NCBI GenBank assembly: GCA_020849535.1
Contig: JADLGB010000187.1
Span: 1 to 45,539 of the forward strand
Reading direction: 5' to 3'
Source of the DNA: Candidatus Hydrogenedentota bacterium
GTDB lineage: Bacteria; Hydrogenedentota; Hydrogenedentia; Hydrogenedentales; SLHB01
Length of the DNA: 45,539 bases
In this document: piece by piece, positions 32,442 through 39,559 of the stretch
Layout of the letters: every line of letters starts with the position of its first letter
How positions within the stretch are numbered: the stretch's first letter is position 1
The notes under the pieces: generated by a model
Told to the model about the DNA's origin: nothing
The model's input: the letters and a program-made list of their open reading frames with translations, nothing else
The model's database searches: none
Made by a program: the position numbers and the translations under genes

Positions 32442-32803
32442 TGGAAAGAAACCCGACACGGCCGGCTTCCGAGCATACGTTTGAGGAGATCGTCCCTACG
32501 GGCGAAGCGCCTCAGCGCAATCTCGCTATTGAGGATCTCAGCAAGGTCCGTTTGACCATTACCGCGGACCTGGGCTCCTGCTCCATGCTCGTCCGCGAGG
32601 TCCTGGAACTGAAGCGCGGCTCGGTCATCCAGCTCAGCAAGCTGGCGGGCGAAATGACCGATATTCACTTGAATGGACTGCCGCTGGCCCGTGGCGAGGT
32701 GGTGGTCATCGGAGATAGTCTGCACGTGCGGATTGGTGAAATCGTCGGACAAGAGCCCGCCTCGGAAGAGGGGGCCGCGGGGTCCGAGTATGATGAAGCA
32801 TAG
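32441..32803 (+). CDS. fliN: Flagellar motor switch protein FliN
   Basis: 120 residues with a SpoA/SURF1-type domain: VRLTITADLGSCSMLVREVLELKRGSVIQLSKLAGEMTDIHLNGLPLARGEVVVIGDSLHVRIGEI. FliN forms the lower C-ring and binds FliH and CheY-P. It is a single-domain FliN; no fliM is adjacent, so FliM must be elsewhere or absent. The ATG at 32441 overlaps the fliL stop by 1 nt. Confidence 0.92.
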   Translation: MERNPTRPASEHTFEEIVPTGEAPQRNLAIEDLSKVRLTITADLGSCSMLVREVLELKRGSVIQLSKLAGEMTDIHLNGLPLARGEVVVIGDSLHVRIGEIVGQEPASEEGAAGSEYDEA

Positions 32804-33623
32804 CCTTCATTTTTGCCTCGTGCTGCTGGCGCTGCCTGCCTGGTCCTTACCGGCACTTTCGACAGGACACGATCCCCGCGCACGGTTCCGCCTGGCTGCC
32901 GCGGAACAGCAGTTTGAGTCGACCCCAGCGCCCGAGGTTACGCTGGAGAAGCCTCAGAATCTGGAGCGGGTGGCTCCACCGCCGCCCACGGAAGAGGTCC
33001 CTCCGGCGGAAGCCCCCGAGGCGGAGCCACCAGAAGCGGAACAGCCTGTTCCGCAGTGGTTCAAGGATGCGCAGGAGTCCATCGGTGTGGCCATGGATGA
33101 AGGTGCCGGCGCGGCGGACGAATCGGAAGGCGCGCTGTCGGGCGAGGGTGAGCCCCGGGCCCGCGGTCTGGGACAGAATGTCGTCCAGTCGTTTGTGGCA
33201 TTGCTCATCGTGTTGGCCTTGATACTATTGTGCGTCTATTTGCTGAAGCGATTCGGGAAACAGACCCCCTTGCTGGCTGGGTCAGGCCTGGGCACGGTGC
33301 TCGGCCGGATCTACCTCTCGCCCAAGGCAAGTCTGCACTTCATCAAAGTGCGCAACACGGTCCTGGTGGTTGGGGTAACCCCGGCGGGGATGTCCTCTAT
33401 CGCCCGGCTCGACGCGTCACTATTCGAAGACGCCTCAGGACAGTCGGCCAATTCACCCGCGCCCAATGCCCCTGGCTCTTTCCTGGCGCATCTGAAGAGC
33501 AGCAGACAGACCGGTACCCCGAAGGATGCCGATAGTGAAGACGATGAAATCGCTGCCCTGCGTGGCGACCTGGCACGGCTTCAGCAGTACCTTCAGGAAA
33601 CGTCGCGTGAATTGGGCGAGTAA
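32790..33623 (+). CDS. fliO: Flagellar biosynthetic protein FliO
   Basis: 277 residues. Signal-like N-terminus (MMKHSLHFCLVLLALPAWSL), a Pro/Glu-rich stretch (~40-125), a membrane segment (VQSFVALLIVLALILLCVYLL, ~132-152), then the FliO/FliZ cytoplasmic domain (LGRIYLSPKASLHFIKVRNTVLVVGVTPAGMSSIARLD). FliO helps FliP assemble in the export gate. The first of two adjacent ATGs is inside fliN. Longer than many FliO proteins because of the periplasmic linker. The 3' end overlaps fliP. Confidence 0.86.
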   Translation: MMKHSLHFCLVLLALPAWSLPALSTGHDPRARFRLAAAEQQFESTPAPEVTLEKPQNLERVAPPPPTEEVPPAEAPEAEPPEAEQPVPQWFKDAQESIGVAMDEGAGAADESEGALSGEGEPRARGLGQNVVQSFVALLIVLALILLCVYLLKRFGKQTPLLAGSGLGTVLGRIYLSPKASLHFIKVRNTVLVVGVTPAGMSSIARLDASLFEDASGQSANSPAPNAPGSFLAHLKSSRQTGTPKDADSEDDEIAALRGDLARLQQYLQETSRELGE

Positions 33624-34383
33624 GAGACTCTGGGTCGCGGCCGCCGCCCTTTGCATGGTAGCTGTGGCTGTCCATGCGCAAGAGACTCCCGACAACACCT
33701 TCGGCATCGACAACTTCGTCAACAGCGCGCGCGGGGCCGTCGCCCCGGAACAGTTCTCCACGACGATGACGCTGTTCGTCCTGCTGACGGTCCTGTCGCT
33801 AGCGCCGGCCATCCTCGTGATGACCACCTCGTTCACGCGGATCATTGTCGTGCTTGGCTTTTTGCGCCAGGCTATGGCGACCCAGCAGTCCCCACCCAAT
33901 CAAGTCCTGATTGGGCTCGCGCTGTTCCTGACCTTCTTCATTATGGCCCCTACCTATCAGCGGGTGAACTCCGAGGCCATCCAGCCATACGTCAACCAGC
34001 AGATCGGCGCGGAGGAGGCGTTGGATCGGGGCATGGAACCCATCCGCGAGTTCATGTTCCGGCAGGTGCTGCGCCACCCCAAAGACCTCGCGCTCTTCAT
34101 GAACATCGCGAAGCTCGATAAACCCGAGACCCCCGATGACGTGCCCACCCACGTGCTCATCTGCGCGTTTGTGCTGAATGAAATGCGCGTCGCGTTTACG
34201 ATCGGATTCGTGATTTACATTCCGTTTCTCATCATCGACATGGTTGTGGCCAGCACGTTGATGGCCATGGGGATGATGATGCTGCCGCCGGTTTTCGTGT
34301 CACTGCCGTTCAAGATCATCATGTTCGTGCTGGCAGACGGGTGGTTTCTCATCGTCAGCGAGCTGGTCAACAGCTTCCAATGA
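33607..34383 (+). CDS. fliP: Flagellar type III export gate protein FliP
   Basis: 258 residues. Signal peptide (LWVAAAALCMVAVAVHAQ), then the FliP core: LSLAPAILVMTTSFTRIIVVLGFLRQAMATQQSPPNQVLIGLALFLTFFIMAP and MVVASTLMAMGMMMLPPVFVSLPFKIIMFVLADGW. FliP forms the export pore with FliQ and FliR. The GTG at 33607 overlaps fliO and gives normal length; a frame from 33526 would add 27 unlikely residues. It is the last flagellar gene here: fliQ, fliR, flhB and flhA do not follow, and the next gene is convergent 15 bp on. Confidence 0.95.
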   Translation: MNWASKRLWVAAAALCMVAVAVHAQETPDNTFGIDNFVNSARGAVAPEQFSTTMTLFVLLTVLSLAPAILVMTTSFTRIIVVLGFLRQAMATQQSPPNQVLIGLALFLTFFIMAPTYQRVNSEAIQPYVNQQIGAEEALDRGMEPIREFMFRQVLRHPKDLALFMNIAKLDKPETPDDVPTHVLICAFVLNEMRVAFTIGFVIYIPFLIIDMVVASTLMAMGMMMLPPVFVSLPFKIIMFVLADGWFLIVSELVNSFQ

Positions 34384-34398
34384 GGTCATACGCACGCT

Positions 34399-35385
34399 TC
34401 ACGCCGCCGCGAGTTTCTCTGCGATAAGGCGTGCCGCCCCCATGACTCCCGCGTCATCCCCGAGCTTCGCGGCCACGATCTTCACACCTTTGCGCATGGA
34501 CGGCATGGCGTGCGCCTTGATGGCCTTGCCGATCTCATCCATATAGATGTCTTCCATCGCCTCGACGAGCCCACCGCCCAGAACCACCGCTTCGGGACTC
34601 ATGATGTTGATGAGGTTGCCCGTGGCGACACCGGTGTAGAAAGCGGCCTTGCGCACGACGCCCTCGACCATCTTGTCGCCTGCCGCGATGGCCTTCGCGA
34701 TCGAGCTGCTTCGGATATTGGCGAGGTCGGTTCCGCAGTTTTCGAGGATGTACGGGGCGTCTCCGCGGGCGGCAAGGGCCGCCACCTGCGACGCGATGGC
34801 GATGCGCGACGCGAGCGCTTCCAGACATCCCCGTTTGCCACACCCACAATAGGGGCCATCCACCTCGAGTGTCATGTGGCCCACCTCACCTGCGGCGCCT
34901 GAAAACCCATGCACCAGCTTGCCGTCTACGATCAACGCCCCGCCGATACCCGTTCCTGGGAAAATCCCCACCACATGCTCGCAGTCCTTCACCTTCCCAA
35001 ACGCATACTCGCCGTAGGTGCCCACGTTCACATCGTTGTCCACCAGCACGGGGACGTCGAACGCCTTGCGCAGGACATCCGCCAGCGGGAAGTTCTTCCA
35101 CGCCAGATTGGGCGTGTCGATGATGACGCCCGTCCACGGGTCGAGCGGACCCGGCGAACCCACGCCGATACCGCGAATGGGCTTGCCGCCTGCGTCCTGA
35201 ATGGCTTCCTTGACGATCTTGATGATGCGGTCTTCCGGCTTCTCTTTCGCATTTTTTTCGGACTTGCTCTTCTTCCTGCAGCGTCCCACGATTTTGAACT
35301 TGTGATCGATGACACATGCCATCATCTTGGTGCCCCCGATATCGAGGCCCACGACGTAGTCACCGGGATTCAACAGCGCTTCCAT
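34399..35385 (-). CDS. ROK-family sugar kinase (glucokinase-like)
   Basis: 328 residues. The N-terminal ATP-binding strand VVGLDIGGTKMMACVID, the sugar-site segment FPGTGIGGALIVDGK, and the ROK zinc motif in GHMTLEVDGPYCGCGKRGCLEALAS (CxCGxxGCxE) are all present. ROK kinases of this kind phosphorylate glucose or related sugars at C6. The ATG at 35385 has GGAGGAATCAC before it; an upstream in-frame ATG at 35409 lacks a good site. It has no helix-turn-helix, so it is an enzyme rather than a ROK repressor. It is convergent with fliP. Confidence 0.92.
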   Translation of the reverse strand: MEALLNPGDYVVGLDIGGTKMMACVIDHKFKIVGRCRKKSKSEKNAKEKPEDRIIKIVKEAIQDAGGKPIRGIGVGSPGPLDPWTGVIIDTPNLAWKNFPLADVLRKAFDVPVLVDNDVNVGTYGEYAFGKVKDCEHVVGIFPGTGIGGALIVDGKLVHGFSGAAGEVGHMTLEVDGPYCGCGKRGCLEALASRIAIASQVAALAARGDAPYILENCGTDLANIRSSSIAKAIAAGDKMVEGVVRKAAFYTGVATGNLINIMSPEAVVLGGGLVEAMEDIYMDEIGKAIKAHAMPSMRKGVKIVAAKLGDDAGVMGAARLIAEKLAAA

Positions 35386-35482
35386 GTGTGATTCCTCCGC
35401 CCTACCCATGGCGAGAGCATACCACGATCAACGTGCGGAATGAGAAGCCCGCACCAACGAATCGCGGAGACAAAGAAGATTC

Positions 35483-35652
35483 GACCACGGGGACACGGGG
35501 AACACGGGGAAAGAAGATGGAGTGGATTCTCTCGCAAAGGCGCGGAGGCGCAAAGGAATACGGAAGAATGGAGTTGAGTAGCTTCGAATTCCGCGCTCCT
35601 TTTTCTTCGCGTCTTGGCGAGAGGTGAATTTGAGGTGAGAAGATGCGCGTGA
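35483..35652. repeat. Composite repeat element, copy A
   Basis: It begins with GACCACGGGGACACGGGG and an AACACGGGG unit, then CTCTCGCAAAGGCGCGGAGG with CGCAAAGGAA, a short middle, and ends with an inverted partner (CGCGTCTTGGCGAGAGGTG). Copy B at 35755-35941 is alike along its length. No gene is inside. Confidence 0.85.
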
Positions 35653-35690
35653 GCCATTGATACACAGATCGGAAAGGCTGCTGCAAATCT

Positions 35691-35713
35691 GGAACTCAGG
35701 AACTCAGGAACTA
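35691..35713. repeat. 9-nt tandem repeat GGAACTCAG
   Basis: GGAACTCAG repeated 2.5 times between the two composite elements. Same short-period style as the other word-repeats in the window. Confidence 0.7.
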
Positions 35714-35754
35714 AGTCTTGGACGGCGAGAGCACCTGCAGTGAGGGCCGGATTT

Positions 35755-35941
35755 GACCACGGGGACACGGGGAACACGGGGAAAGAGGATGGAGTGGCTA
35801 CTCTCGCAAAGGCGCGGAGCCGCAAAGGAATGCGGAAGAATGGAGATGAGTGCATTCGAATTCCGCACCATCTCTTCTCTGCGCCTTGGCGTCTTTGCGA
35901 GAGGTGCATTTGAGGCGAGAAGATGCCCGTGCCTCCGTGGC
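35755..35941. repeat. Composite repeat element, copy B, with inverted ends
   Basis: The same layout as copy A, offset by 272 bp. Outer ends CCACGGGGACACGGG and CCCGTGCCTCCGTGG pair as inverted repeats, and the inner words CTCTCGCAAAGGCGCGGAG and GCGCCTTGGCGTCTTTGCGA pair too, so the unit is a nested palindrome of about 185 bp. It ends 10 bp from the stop of the XPB/WYL gene. The whole 35386-35950 gap is these repeats plus short spacers, with no gene. Confidence 0.85.
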
Positions 35942-35950
35942 CAAGTGCGT

Positions 35951-38461
35951 TCAGAAGCTCTCGTCTTCGAGCACGCGGATTCCTGAGATGCGCGCGAGTT
36001 TGAAGACGCGCGCACCACCCAGGCGGTGGCAGTACCCGCTCAAGGACGGCACCGCCCCGGCGGTATCCAGCGTGACGGGATTCACGCGGCGCACGGTCGG
36101 TTTAGGGCTCCACGTGGACTGGTATTGGATCAGAATGGGTCTTCGACGGCGGATCGCGTCTTCGATAATCTCGCCCACAATTCGCGGCGAATAGGAAGGC
36201 AACTCCACGGTATCCTCATCGGAGTGCGCTTCTTCTTTCTTGGATTTGCTGGCGCTTTCGTCCTGTTCGTCGTCGGTGTTGCGCGCTTCAATCCAACGAG
36301 GGACCCACTGCTCCGGCGGACCATCATCCAGTGAGACTCCGTTCTTCCCGAGGGGCATTCCGAGCAGTTTCAACGCCTGCTTGATGGCGGGCAAGCTCCC
36401 CTTGCGCGCGACCAGTGTGAACAGCCCCAGCCGCCCTTCGACGTGCCGTGCCACCTCCGGCAATTGCAGCGCGGCCTCGCAGGTCTCTTCATCCTCGAAG
36501 CGTATGAGGGTCGCGCTCAACGCCGACGGCGCCGCGACTTCTCCGCTCCACGCACGCAGTGCCGCGCGGTACCGTGAAGCCAGGGGGCCTTCCACAAGGG
36601 TCTCCAATTGCGCGGCCTGCAGGCCCCAGTCCACGCCGCGTCTCCCGCGGCCTCTCTCCAAGTGGAAGAGTAAATCGCCCGAAGCACTTGTGGTGACGTC
36701 GCCCAGTTCCTCGAGGCGCCTGCGGACGAACAAATGCGCACGCTCCCAGGGGACGTGGAGCGCCAGGCCGTCTCGTTGTACGGCGCAGGGACCGAGCGGG
36801 CGGCTGTAATCGATGCGTATGGGGGAGGCCCCGTTGGTGCCGGACTCGCACAGCACGAAGCGCCCGCCCAGGTGGCGCAGATTCGGGTCCTTCGCAACTG
36901 CGTCTAAAGCTTGTTGTTCCGAGCCATACTCCAACATCCGGCATTTGGTTCGTATGGTCACCGACGCGACTTTGTGATTCCACGTCGTGAACTGTTCCTT
37001 CACGTTTGAGGGGAGAGGCCGTGAGGAATGGGCCTCCAGTATCCGTATAAGTTCATCCGTGGAGACTCCTGCCCGCACCCCCCGGTACACGCTTTCCTGC
37101 GTCAGGCGGTAAGTGCTGACAGGGCCGCCGCGCAGCCGCTCGCAGAAGACATCCAGCTTGCGCCGAAGGTCGGGAGAACAACGGTCCACATACGCGATGA
37201 CTTCGAAGTCCGGCTGGATCACCAACGCATCGTGCTGCGCCTGCTCGGCATCCTGCGGCGCCGAGCCCACCCCCAATGCGTAACGGCCGACATCCGAAAC
37301 GCGGAACAGCCGTCCTTCGTCGGCCAGTTCGACAATACCCATGTTGGCGAAGAGACTCTGCACCATCCACTGGAACAGCCGCCGCTCGTGGTTCTGCCAC
37401 GTCCGGTCCCGCCAGGCCGCGGACGGGTCCCGTGCGCCGGCCGCAATGGCGCGCCAGCGTTCGTGCAAGAAGAGGACATTTTCGTCGAGCCGCCGCACGG
37501 CTTCCGAAAAAGCGTCGAGTGGGATCCACGCCCCTTCCTCCTGCTCCGCCAGAAGGTTAGCGGCGAGGGTCTTGTAGTACCGCCTCCGGAGGCTCCCGGC
37601 GGGCATTCGTGCTTCCATGGCCTCGTACACTTGCGGGAGGAAGAGTTGCAAGTCGGGCAACTCGTCCGAGGTCAGGTAGGCCAAGAACAGGTCGCGTGTG
37701 CGTTGGGCGAGGCTGCCGCCCGCCCACTTCTCGGCGCGGTCGGTCGTAACGAGCCGCCCCGCTTTAATTTCCACACAACCAAGCCTTCGCGCGCCCAACA
37801 AAGCGAACTGAAGCGCTTCACCGGAAACGCCGGCCTCGCCGGCCAATTCACGCGCACGCGCGCCATCGCTCTTGTGCAATTCGCCTGTCGCCGTGACCCG
37901 CGGTCCCAGCACCTCGACCAAGCGCAGCGTCTCCAACAACGCGGTGGCCGCGCCATCTTTACGCGTGACTGACGTCTCGTCAGGTACTTGGGAGGCTGTG
38001 GGCAAGCGCAGTCCAAAGGGGGGCGAAATCGGTAAGAGACCCTCCGCGCACGTCAAAAGTACAAGGGCTGGCGAGGCTCCTGCTCCCTGTTCTTCACGCG
38101 TGAGATGGACCAGGGAAAACGCTCCAGCGCGGTCCTGGGGGAGCACCAGTGCCAGGCCCAGTGTCGCCAAAGACAGCAGTGCGCGGGACGGGCCTTCACC
38201 GCCTACCAAAGCGGGCACGCTCACCAGATCGGAGGCGAGCAGACCGGGACTCCGCGCAAGAAGGTTCAGCAAACGGATTTCGGAAGCGCATAGCTGGGAT
38301 AGGGCCTGCTTCACATGCAGGGGGTCGTCGAGGACCTTCTCAAGGGCGCGGATTCGGTTGGCCTTGGTTCCCGCCACGAGATTCCACCGCTCGCACATGG
38401 CGCCCAGTGCGTCGTTGGTGTATCCTCGCAGGCACTCCTTGATGCTATACACCGCGTTCAC
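35951..38461 (-). CDS. Helicase-XPB-N-domain and WYL-domain protein
   Basis: 836 residues. About residues 410-530 match the helicase XPB/Ssl2-type N-terminal domain (DALVIQPDFEVIAYVDRCSPDLRRKLDVFCE, then STYRLTQESVYRGV). The last ~80 residues form a WYL domain (IEDAIRRRRPILIQYQS, VRRVNPVTLDTAGAVPSLSGYCH), which binds nucleic acid or nucleotide-like ligands. Residues 1-100 are helical (SAP-like in feel). No Walker motifs, so it is not a helicase itself. Relatives without ATPase motifs lie beside XPB helicase genes in actinobacteria; no helicase is adjacent here. GTG start overlaps the upstream small gene by 4 nt. A role in DNA repair or defence regulation is inference. Confidence 0.8.
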   Translation of the reverse strand: MNAVYSIKECLRGYTNDALGAMCERWNLVAGTKANRIRALEKVLDDPLHVKQALSQLCASEIRLLNLLARSPGLLASDLVSVPALVGGEGPSRALLSLATLGLALVLPQDRAGAFSLVHLTREEQGAGASPALVLLTCAEGLLPISPPFGLRLPTASQVPDETSVTRKDGAATALLETLRLVEVLGPRVTATGELHKSDGARARELAGEAGVSGEALQFALLGARRLGCVEIKAGRLVTTDRAEKWAGGSLAQRTRDLFLAYLTSDELPDLQLFLPQVYEAMEARMPAGSLRRRYYKTLAANLLAEQEEGAWIPLDAFSEAVRRLDENVLFLHERWRAIAAGARDPSAAWRDRTWQNHERRLFQWMVQSLFANMGIVELADEGRLFRVSDVGRYALGVGSAPQDAEQAQHDALVIQPDFEVIAYVDRCSPDLRRKLDVFCERLRGGPVSTYRLTQESVYRGVRAGVSTDELIRILEAHSSRPLPSNVKEQFTTWNHKVASVTIRTKCRMLEYGSEQQALDAVAKDPNLRHLGGRFVLCESGTNGASPIRIDYSRPLGPCAVQRDGLALHVPWERAHLFVRRRLEELGDVTTSASGDLLFHLERGRGRRGVDWGLQAAQLETLVEGPLASRYRAALRAWSGEVAAPSALSATLIRFEDEETCEAALQLPEVARHVEGRLGLFTLVARKGSLPAIKQALKLLGMPLGKNGVSLDDGPPEQWVPRWIEARNTDDEQDESASKSKKEEAHSDEDTVELPSYSPRIVGEIIEDAIRRRRPILIQYQSTWSPKPTVRRVNPVTLDTAGAVPSLSGYCHRLGGARVFKLARISGIRVLEDESF

Positions 38462-38664
38462 TCCTGGACTCTCGGCATGTGACCCAGGGACTGCAAGCGG
38501 CGCACCACGTCCGCTACGGCCTGCGGCTGCACGGCCACGGAAGTCTCCGAAAGCCGTTCCCCGAGAAAGGGTTGCAGCATGGCATCGCTCTCAATTTCCG
38601 TGAGAACAAAGGGATCCGCCACCTCGATAATGGCTATACCGTCATGCAGCTTGGGAGCGTTCAT
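38458..38664 (-). CDS. Small protein coupled to the XPB/WYL gene
   Basis: 68 residues from the ATG at 38664, with GGAAG upstream. The sequence GIAIIEVADPFVLTEIESDA, then LQPFLGERLSETSVAVQPQAVADVVRRLQSLGHMPRVQE, looks like a compact alpha/beta unit. It resembles in feel the terminal module of some helicase-associated XPB-N proteins, which I cannot confirm. The GTGA overlap with the large gene implies joint translation. An in-frame ATG at 38703 adds 13 residues without a better ribosome site. Confidence 0.6.
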   Translation of the reverse strand: MNAPKLHDGIAIIEVADPFVLTEIESDAMLQPFLGERLSETSVAVQPQAVADVVRRLQSLGHMPRVQE

Positions 38665-38758
38665 CAGCGTCTTCCACGTTCCATGGCAGCAATACAACAG
38701 CATAGTCTACCAAATCGGCAGTCCATAATGGAAGGACGATGTTCGGCGCCTGTCAGAA

Positions 38759-38801
38759 CTCTTTGATAATGTCCCCTGGAAAGCTCTTTAGAAATGTCCC
38801 C
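38759..38801. repeat. Tandem AATGTCCCC repeats, likely IS-end remnant
   Basis: CTCTTTGATAATGTCCCC (38759-38776) and CTCTTTAGAAATGTCCCC (38784-38801) match at 15 of 18 positions, offset by 25 bp. Repeated sites of this style occur at the ends of some insertion sequences, where transposase binds. No transposase gene remains. Confidence 0.5.
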
Positions 38802-39128
38802 ATGGTAGCGGCCTTGGAAACGGGCTGCGCCGGTAGTTTCCATTCCGATCTTCCGAGAGCGGGAAAGGAGACATGCAGGGAGAATCCCCCGTCTCGGTCC
38901 CCAAAAAGACGGAGGCACGAAAGAACCCCAATGTTGACTTAGACTATAAGTTAACACTCAAGAAGTTATCGCCATCCACATCTTGAAGTTCATGTAACTA
39001 AGAATGATGCCCGTTTATGGTGCCCCGTAAAGAGATTTGCGCGTCAATTGCGGAGGTTCTGCTTCAGAAACGCCGTTTTCTGTCGTTTGCATCATGATAT
39101 TCTTTAGCACTATTGACAGATATAAACA

Positions 39129-39157
39129 TTGACAGATCGCCATAATCAACATACAAT
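39129..39157 (+). promoter_or_regulatory. Consensus sigma-70 promoter for the MCP gene
   Basis: TTGACA (39129-39134), 17-nt spacer, TACAAT (39152-39157). A second TTGACA starts 17 bp upstream (39112). Start would be near 39164, leaving a leader of about 395 nt. It is one of the best promoter matches in the window. Confidence 0.75.
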
Positions 39158-39465
39158 TCAGGAGGAGTACCGGACAAAAGGGGGGATGAAGCGCGAGGCG
39201 AATCGGGGCGCACTCGCTAGGGGCGTCGAATGGAATGTCTCCACGAGCGAAATTGCCGGCGGTTTTCGCCATGAGCGCCCATGTACGTCTCTCGCCATGC
39301 GCCGTTTTCCGATAGGCCGCAATGCGGGATATGAGGGTCCCAGCGGGCTTTCGGAGGTCAGAGACCGGGATGAAACCCGTCCGCAGAAAACGAAAAAACC
39401 GGGAAGGGAGGTGACGAGCCAGCCTGCTGTCCTCAAATGGACATCTGCAATTGTACTTATGACCG

Positions 39466-39487
39466 GGGAGGAGGTGGAACTCCTCCC
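39466..39487 (+). terminator. Possible attenuator hairpin before the MCP gene
   Basis: GGGAGGAG (39466-39473), loop GTGGAA, CTCCTCCC (39480-39487), followed by ttgattgcatctt. The stem is GC-rich but the T-tract is weak, so attenuation is a guess. Confidence 0.4.
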
Positions 39488-39559
39488 TTGATTGCATCTT
39501 GACCTCGTGGACTGGGTATCGGGCAAGGATTGGGATTGGGGTCAAAGGAGGGTGTATCC

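Larger units (their letters stand above)
38665..39559. other. 895-bp gap with repeat remnant, promoter and long leader
   Basis: It contains a direct-repeat remnant (38759-38801), a 37-codon frame (38873-38986) with a ribosome site too close to its ATG, an AT-rich stretch to ~39150 that is unlike the rest of the window, the MCP promoter, and a ~395-nt leader. A 102-codon frame in the leader (39186-39491) has no good ribosome site or family match. Confidence 0.6.

Noticed and set aside
38873..38986. 37-codon frame with AAAGGAG upstream
   Set aside because: Only 2 nt separate the ribosome site and ATG, and the peptide (MQGESPVSVPKK...) matches nothing I know. Left uncalled.
39186..39491. 102-codon frame in the chemoreceptor leader
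   Set aside because: No usable ribosome site, no family resemblance; more likely leader RNA.
39158..39540. c-di-GMP riboswitch in front of the chemoreceptor
   Set aside because: The conserved GEMM core sequence is not present in the leader.
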